Under the pieces are notes generated by a model that was not told the origin of the DNA, ran no database searches, and was given only the letters and a program-made list of their open reading frames with translations. 64,000 nucleotides of DNA from Bipolaris cookei (taxonomy: Eukaryota; Ascomycota; Dothideomycetes; Pleosporales; Pleosporaceae): the NCBI GenBank assembly GCA_002286855.1, contig NRSV01000013.1, forward strand, positions 373,570 to 437,569, in the 5' to 3' direction. The translations under genes were made by a program, and so were the position numbers. This document shows positions 57,365 to 64,000 of this stretch, piece by piece (positions within the stretch are counted from its first letter, which is position 1; each line of letters starts with the position of its first letter).

Positions 57365-59474
57365 ACGTGCCCGTGCTCGCAACGCCGGAGTCGCGCAACG
57401 CCCGGCGAACACCAAATTCACTACTGTAAAAATGAGGCTGTAGAGTCACCCACGATAGCTATATATACAGGATACCATATTGGTATAGTATATAGAGGCT
57501 TACAGTCATTTTATACTAACTATATCTACCTGGAGTTTTGATAGTACGGCCACATAAGATAGTTTTAGGTGGAGCAGCTGGTGCAGCTGTAGACGCCGCG
57601 GTAGCTGTAGAGCGACCACCACGTTTCTGGCGCTTGGTACGTGACGGAGGTACTGCTGGAGCTTTACACTTCCTGTTCTGGGTAGTTTGAAACGCTCTTT
57701 TAGTGGTTTGGGCTTCGACTCGGGCTGCCCGAGTAGCTGCTCTTTCCGCTCTCTCCTTCTCCCTCACTATTTTGGCTGCCTCTCTCGCCACACGTCTTTC
57801 TTCTACCTCCTGTTGCCGGACAAGCTTAGCAGCAGCTTGAAGCTCCTTCCTGTTAGCTTTTTCAGGCTGCTGCTCTTGCTCTTCCTGCTGTTTTACTGTC
57901 TCCCGAGCATGTGCCTCTCTAAGCTTACGTGGAGACCCGAAGACAGCACCACCGTGGTACTCCTGTCTCTGCTGCAGGTCGAGAGGCTTGCCATGCTTCT
58001 TATGGCTTCTCTTAGCAGTAAGAGCCTCTTTTATCCTGTTGAGTCCATGGTGTAATAGCTGGTTTTGGACAGAGATGATGAACGTTAAGACTCAGTTTCT
58101 TTGCCCCTGCTGACTGGCTGTCGGATACAGCAGTACGAACTAACTGGTCCATCTTTCTCCAGTCAGAGTTAGAGAGACTTGACGGTGAGCTCCGGTCATC
58201 TTCTGCTGGCGTGTGGGTAAATCTCCCGAGTATATGCTCTGGTTCCATTGGCCATATGCTAGTAGCTTCAAACGACTTAAGAACTGTCTCTGTCTTGAAC
58301 GCTGACTGCCAGGCACTCCAGAAAAGTGGGAAGGAGTCGCTTTTCTTGACTGGGAGCAGTCCCTGGCTCTTGTGGAGGTGGTCTGAGAGCGCAGCTGAGT
58401 ACGCGGTCGAGAGTGGCTTCAACAACACTACGTCGAGCGGCTGAAGCGTATGAATAGAATGAGGTGGAAATATAGCTAGTAGTATACGGTGAGAGTCGCA
58501 GTAGTCAAGAAAATCTAGTGTGATATGGCTGCCGTGGCCATCAAGTATAATGAGACGCTAGTTTCTCCCGCGACGGGCTTTCTACTTCGTACAGCGATCG
58601 AATACCTGCTCTAGCCACGCGGGACCAATCTCTTTGTTTGTCCAGCCAGATGGTGATGATGCTGCATAGATGTCGTAGTGCCCAGCTTCGATGAGCTCAG
58701 CCATGCTGACTGTAGTGAGCTGTTCGCTGACGAGTAGATGAGGCCCGGCGGCAGAGCCTCCCTATCAGCGCAGACAGCTTTTAAGGGCGTGATCCAGTCA
58801 CGAGAGCCATCCTGCAGAGCCGCTGTTACCTCCTTCTCATACAAACGACGGCTGAGTACTCGCTTTGAGCGTCCTAGTACACCTAGCATGAAGCCCTTCT
58901 CGTCTATATTGTACGTATGACACGGTTCTATACAATACTGGGCTATTTTGCCGTGTAGCAGCTTGAATTAGGCCTCTTAATTCTACTTTGAGTCAGTTTT
59001 GTGGCGGCTGGCGTCCATAGCAGTGGTCCATCGAGAGACAAGCTGATCGCCATGTTGGCTGAGAAAGCGCGTAACCCAAGCATCGCTCACGGGCTCCTTA
59101 GTTATTGACGATGCGACATTTCGTATCATCTCTCTCGTGGGAGGCAGCGCTCTCTGCGCGAGACTGTTGATGTACTGTACGAGCTCTAGCTCTTGTTGTA
59201 GGCTGAGTAATTATTGGTCATAGTCTTTGGCTTCCCGTGGGCGCTAATAACCTCTGTGCCTTCGACTCAATGTAGTTCTACTTATATTAAACTGGTTAGC
59301 AATATCTTGGTACACGATTTTTTTCTCCTGGTCTGAGCGATTCGATTGCTGCAAGCGCATCATCAATTGGTGCCATGACGGTGGAATTACAACGCGTTAA
59401 AGTCGGTGGCTATTCTTTTGTTCTGGTGTTCGCCGGGCGTTGCGTGACTCTGGGCGTTGCGCGCACGGGCACGT
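57365..59474 (-). mobile_element. pogo-like DNA transposon, degenerate (first of three)
   Basis: 2110 bp, flanked by TA (57363-57364, 59475-59476). The inverted repeat is about 50 bp, starting ACGTGCCCGTG and containing two spaced CGCAACGCC blocks. Confidence 0.88.
57516..59376 (-). pseudogene. pogo-like transposase, frameshifted
   Basis: Starts MAPIDDALAAIESLRPGEK at 59376. The frame breaks at an A7 run, after which the helix-turn-helix region (NQFNISRTTLSRRH) lies in another frame. Other recognisable parts are MLGVLGRSKRV, LIILDGHGSH, FPPHSIHTLQPLDVVL and a basic coiled C-terminus ending TIKTPGRYS. A TAG before RLIILDGHGSH replaces a Trp found in relatives. Confidence 0.8.
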
Positions 59475-61645
59475 TAGTAAGTAGCTAGTAATACAGTGCA
59501 CGGTCACTCAACGCCCCGGGTCACTCAACACCCCATCCACAACACAACAGCTTCATGAGTATTGCAGCTGTAACGCCTCAACAAATCGTGATAATATTGC
59601 GCAAAAGTAGATTTATACTATATACTAGCCTGCGAAGACTTTGCGATAGTCTAAATCTTTTTTTTTGCGCGGCGGGTTACCCGCGTTTTGGTGGTTTGGG
59701 GTGGAACTGGCTGTGTGTCACCAGATGCTAGGAGCACAAATCCAAAAGCTTTGGGAAGCGTTGGTGAATTGCTACGTACACTATCTGTGAAGACTCAAGA
59801 CGTTGAGTAAGGAATCAGGACAGAAATTCGTCAACAGAATATATCATGGGTGGCTAGCGTACGTGTAGTACCTCGGTAGCACTCAGCCAATCAGCAGCAG
59901 AATCCAGTTGTTACGGCAGCCCGGTGGTTACCATGACACTGTGCAACTACCTGGGCTCCTACAGAAGCTGTAACAATCCCCAGCACGTTTCTGACGCTTT
60001 GTAGCTGGCTTATGAGCTTTTGAAGCTTTGCGTTTACCCTTTTGGGGCAATTGTATAGCTTTTTTAGCGTCGCGAAGCCTCTTCTGGTGTTGTTTCTTAG
60101 CCAGTTTTGCAGCGTCCTCCCTCCTCTTCTCCTCCCTCTGCTTCTCCCGCTCAACACGCTTCTGAGCTTGTAGTTGAAGCTTGCAGAGGCGAATTGCCTT
60201 GTTAATCTCGGCTTGCTCGGCTTGTTGTTGTTGTAATGCCCGAAGATCGCGAACTCGTTGTACGCTTTGGGTGACCACCAAATAGCTCCCCCGTGATACT
60301 CCTGATCCTCACCAAGCTGGAGGGTGTAGGACTTGTTATCCCGTCTCTTCTTGATGGCTAGGGACTGCCTGAGGCCCCTGACCTCTTTATGGAGGATACT
60401 GTTTTGAGCTGCAATGTGGTGCAAACTTCGTTGAAGTTTCTTGACGTCCTTATCGCTCTGGTACTTCACTGTACGGCATACAATTGACTTGATCTTGAGT
60501 CAATCCTATCTTGATAGTACTGACTGGCTGCTGTCAGAATCTGAAGCTTCCTTGGCAAACTTCTTGAGTACAGCGTCTGGGTTGGCTGGTTGTATACCAG
60601 TGGCTTCAAAAGACCTCTTGATGAGTGGAGGTTTGAATACAGAGGTCCAAGACCTCCAAAAGAGCGAGAAGAAGTCTCCTTTGGTCAAATCGAGTAACCC
60701 CTGGCTGTCCTGGAGGTATCCAGCTAACTGAGTTGAGTAAGCGTTCGAGAGGGGTTTGAACATCCCAACGTCAAGGGGTTGAAGCGTATGAGTAGCGTGA
60801 GGGGAGAATACAGCCAATAGGATCTTTTTGTTGTTACAATATTCAATAAATTCATGGTTACATGAGATCCGTGGCTGTCAAGGAGTAGAAATCGATACCC
60901 GGTTGAAGCGTATCGTCTGGTCTCTCTTTCAAACACCTGTTTGAGCCAAGCTAGTCCTATATCGTTGTTGCACCAGCCAGAGGAAGATGAGGTAACAAAT
61001 ACTGAGTGCTCTCCTTCTTGTATAGCATCAACCCAGCTTGATTGAACAGCTCCGTTGGATCCCTGGAAAATGAGAGAAGGACTCAATACGCTGCCATCCG
61101 AACAAATACAAGCCATTACTGTTATCTACTCGCTTGAGCCATATTCAAGAGTTTGCCCTACTCCTTTTTGATCTCAGAGTCTCTGGTCAAATATACGATT
61201 CGTTCTGCCAACTCGTCCAAGTTGAAACCCCTTCTCATCCATATTAAATATATGGATAGGCTGTACGTTGTACTCCTCTATCTTTTCATGGAGAAGCTTG
61301 AAATACAAGCTGTACTTAGCCCCTGAATCAGCTTTCCGCCGTTGCTTGGTCATGCCTTTGCTAGAGCGAGAGATGAGATGGTTGGGATGACGGCGGAGGA
61401 ACCGGGAAACCCAGCTTTTGGAGACCTGTTTGCCACCCACCTGGCTGGCAAACTGTTGTATCATTGCCCTTGTAGGTGAAAAACGTCGTTCAGTAAGCGA
61501 TTGTGTATATCATACAAGCTCGGCTTCGTGTTGTGGGTGTAGGGATCGATGGGAGACCCCGCGCCGCTCGTATATGCCTTGGTGCCTTCGAGCGAGCGTA
61601 CTGCGCTCAATACCAAACTTGGCAGCAACTTTGCTGTACGAGAAA

Positions 61646-61955
61646 TGTCGCAGACTATGCAAGGATATATCGATATGAGTTACATCCGATGTTTTGCCAG
61701 GACATATCGGCATGAATTACGGCCAACACTATGCCAGGATATATCGGCATGGGCTACAGCCGATGTATGTCGATATTCTACATGTAACAAGCCCCTGCAA
61801 TGGTCGTGTACAAAAGACAGTTGTAAAGAGCACAACATCAAAGAAAAAGAAGAAGATCATATATACAAGACACACAATACACTCATCAATTCACCGCACG
61901 TACGCGTGCAGCAAACAAAAACCTCCATTTTCTCACCGCACCTACGCGTGCGACA
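61646..61955. mobile_element. Solo LTR, copy S3 (310 bp), nested in a transposase gene
   Basis: Perfect inverted ends TGTCGCA..TGCGACA and exact 5-bp duplication AGAAA (61641-61645, 61956-61960). Removing the LTR and one duplication reconnects GDNF to SYSKVAAKFG in frame, so the insertion boundaries are exact. Confidence 0.85.
61663..61773. repeat. Three tandem 37-bp units inside solo LTR S3
   Basis: Units at 61663-61699, 61700-61736 and 61737-61773, each starting GGAYATATCGRYATG. They are absent from S1 and S2, which differ in length for this reason among others. Confidence 0.8.
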
Positions 61956-62091
61956 AGAAATTATCTCCTGGCTCGTGCAATTGGACATATTCAATCGCTT
62001 CTTGAATCGGATCCATATTAGTGGAGTTATGACGCACTGAAGTTTTGTTGTTATGGTGTTTGGGTGGGGCGTTGAGTGACCGTGCACTGTA

Positions 62092-64000
62092 CCGTGTCCG
62101 TGCACCTGGCGCACATGTTCAGCTGGCGCACACCCCAACACTATAACAATTAGCTCGTACATAAGGTTATTGAGCTACACCACAAAGCTGTTTATACATA
62201 ATATTTTGGTGGATTACTAAATAGACCCTTGCAAACAATTTTTACTACCTGAATTTTGACGGAAGAGTGATGGTGCGGCCACGTGACGTGATGCGCCGTG
62301 GTTCTGGCGATGCAGCCCGTACGGCTGCACCAGACGTTGCACCACTGATTGCACCACCACCCACCACTGATTGCACCACCACCACCACTAACCTTTTAGC
62401 GTCTCTGAGGCTTAGATAGAGCTCTTAAAGCTTTAAGCTTGCCTTTTTGGGAAGTTTTGATAGCTTTTTGACGGTCTCTCTCCTCTTTTTTACGCTGGTT
62501 TTCGACCCTCTTTGCGGCGGCATTGGCAGCTCTCTCGGCCATCTCCCTCTGCCGTCTTTTCTTCGCTTTCACCCTCTCCTCTGCCCTATCCTTGGCAAGA
62601 TTTTGCTTTAGCAGCTTATTAAACTCTTGAAGACGCTTTGTCTCAGCTTTTTCAAGCTCTTTTTGGTGTTCTTCTGCCTCTCTGGTGGCTAGAGTGGCCC
62701 AAGCTTGGCGTCCACTTCGAGGTGAGTAGAATGTAGCTCCGCCAGTACGCCGATTTGACACAGGAAGCCGGAGGGCTTTACCATGGCTCTTACCCTTGTT
62801 TTTTGTGGCAAGAGATGCCTATAACTCTTGTATTTCTAGCTTCTGAAGCTTGCTTTTGGTGGTGAGCCGATGGATCGCTGCCGTGACCTCTCTAGCCACA
62901 TTCTCGCTGGTTTCCTTCACTGCTTCTGCCAGCAATCGTTGTATAGGGGCTCAATTAGTTGGAGAGAGTTGATATAGAGCTTCTTGATCGGCCTGATCGG
63001 TCTCCTCGGGTGGTGTATGGGGCTGAAACTTGATCAGCACTGGGCTCGGATCCCTTGGCCATACGCCTGTAGCTTTGAAGCTTGATAATATATTCTTTTC
63101 AGTGAAGCTTCTAGTGTATGCTGACCAGAATAGGTGAAAAAAGTCTGCTTTCCGCACTGGTAATCGGCCTTGGCTGGCTTGTTGATGCCGGGTAAGTTCG
63201 GACGAATAGGCAGCTGAAAGTGGCCCGAACAAGCCAACATCTAATGGCTGAAGCGTATGGGTTGAATGGGGTGGAAATACAGCTATAATAATCCGATTTT
63301 TGGTGGTGTACTCAATAAAATTCATCGTAGCATGGCTCCCATGGCCGTCAAGTATGAGAAGACGCCATTTCCTTCGAGCTTTGGCCTTAGTATACCGATC
63401 AAATACGTCACGTAACCATGCCAGCCCGTAGTCGTCATTGGTCCAGCCAGATAGTGTAGATGCCACATGAGCCAGGTGTTCACTGGCCCGTATATCATCT
63501 ACCCAAGTATCCCGAATATTACCACTCTTGGCAGCGTGGATGACAGCTGGTGGAAGAGCTGATCCATAGGCATAAATAGTGGCTAAGATAGTTATCCACT
63601 CTCTGTTACCATCGTGGGTGAAGGTTTTAGCTGTACCGGCCATGAATGCTGACTTTGAGAACACTCTCTTCATCCGTCCGATCACACCAATCATGAAGCC
63701 TTTCTCATCCATATTGTACGTATGCCGCTCCTCTATGTGATAACGATCCATTATACGGTACAAATCATCATAGTACTGCGTATATTTGAGCCCATGGTCA
63801 GCGTTGTGGCGTGAACGATCCATGGGAGCAGCCCATCGAGAGGTGAGATGAATGTCGTTCTGGTTGATGAAGCGTGTAACCCAGCTCTCTGAGAGGGCTC
63901 TTCCAGCTATCTCACTGCCGAAATTCTGTATCATATCCCTTTTAGAAGCTAGGCCTTGCTTACTAAAGCTTTTAATATACTCTACAAGCTGTTGTTGTTG
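62092..64000 (-). mobile_element. pogo-like DNA transposon (third of three), runs off the window
   Basis: The left terminus (CCGTGTCCGTGCACC with repeated GGCGCACA blocks) directly follows the TA duplication of the previous element. The other end is beyond 64000. The transposase is on the minus strand. Confidence 0.7.
62396..64000 (-). pseudogene. pogo-like transposase, partial, two nonsense codons
   Basis: The reading frame enters from the window edge (QQQQLVEYIKSF) and stays open through the catalytic core: YNMDEKGFMIGVIGR, LLILDGHGSHATMNF, HTLQPLDVGLFGPLS. It stops at TGA 62951-62953. The same frame continues (APIQRLLAEAVKETSENVAR) to a TAG near 62824, then a basic coiled C-terminus ending at 62396. 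The catalytic Asp triad is intact, but the C-terminal region is cut off. Confidence 0.82.

Larger units (their letters stand above)
59928..62016 (-). pseudogene. pogo-like transposase, interrupted by solo LTR and stops
   Basis: Starts MDPIQEAIEYVQLHEPGDNF at 62016. After the LTR it continues SYSKVAAKFGIERSTLARRH, the helix-turn-helix. Catalytic-region motifs are FNMDEKGFQLGRVGR, LLLDSHGSH and a HTLQPLDVGMFKPLS block, with a basic C-terminal coiled region. Stops after HEAELV, after RIFDQRL and at SSE*ITV are explained by Arg-to-TGA and Trp-to-TGA/TAG changes. Confidence 0.82.
59494..62089 (-). mobile_element. pogo-like DNA transposon (second of three) carrying solo LTR S3
   Basis: Flanked by TA (59492-59493, 62090-62091), with 24-bp inverted repeats starting CAGTGCACGGTCACTCAACG. 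2596 bp including the 310-bp LTR plus its 5-bp duplication. It starts 18 bp from the target duplication of the first element. Confidence 0.88.

Noticed and set aside
61663..61773. Regular 37-bp repeats considered as a CRISPR-like array
   Set aside because: Only three directly abutting diverged units without spacers, inside an LTR of a eukaryotic genome.

Overview
This window is nuclear DNA of a filamentous ascomycete (Pezizomycotina; a Dothideomycete/Pleosporales-type genome is my guess, not proven). The evidence is intron-bearing genes with 50-60 bp GT-AG introns (RPS20, CUE3/ASCC2-like, YVC1-like, MFSD5-like), fungal families (DSD1-type D-serine dehydratase, YVC1 TRP channel), Fot1/pogo, hAT and non-LTR elements, and transposase genes whose stop codons are nearly all explained by C-to-T or G-to-A changes, as expected of RIP (repeat-induced point mutation).

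Layout. 1-1.4 kb: 5'-truncated LINE with target duplication. 2.7-10.1 kb: two host genes, a REX1-like RNA exonuclease and a large Cys-rich/coiled-coil/RG-rich/acidic-tail protein. 10.2-24.5 kb: transposon graveyard with two copies of an internally deleted Fot1-like element, two LINE copies (one with an N gap), a hAT remnant, a solo LTR, one apparently intact Fot1-like transposon, a hAT element that received a fold-back Fot1-like insertion and a LINE, and a 162-bp hAT MITE. One small secreted cysteine-rich protein gene (17.8 kb) sits alone in this region. 25.3-43 kb: host genes (CUE3/ASCC2-like and RPS20 head to head, two hypothetical disordered/helical proteins, D-serine dehydratase, vacuolar TRP channel). 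43.5-47 kb: decayed J-domain and Cys-rich ORFs, a second solo LTR, a mutated Fot1-like element and a LINE 3' stub. 47.8-57 kb: host genes (MFSD5-like transporter, type II membrane methyltransferase-like protein, and a 1225-aa RNA end-processing fusion). 57.4-64 kb: three pogo-like elements in the same orientation, one carrying a third solo LTR inside its transposase gene.

Most interesting items: (1) the 2H phosphoesterase + EEP nuclease + poly(A)-polymerase-like nucleotidyltransferase + MJ1316/DUF504 fusion at 53.1-56.9 kb, a plausible one-polypeptide RNA end-repair or end-modification enzyme; (2) the fold-back Fot1-like element with 294-bp arms, whose removal with one TA restores a continuous hAT reading frame; (3) three solo LTRs recognisable only from TGT..ACA ends and 5-bp target duplications; (4) an intact, possibly mobile Fot1-like transposon; (5) the lone secreted 12-cysteine protein inside the repeat block. 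Exon boundaries were derived by hand from splice consensus and reading-frame continuity. Family assignments rest on motif recognition, with no database search.
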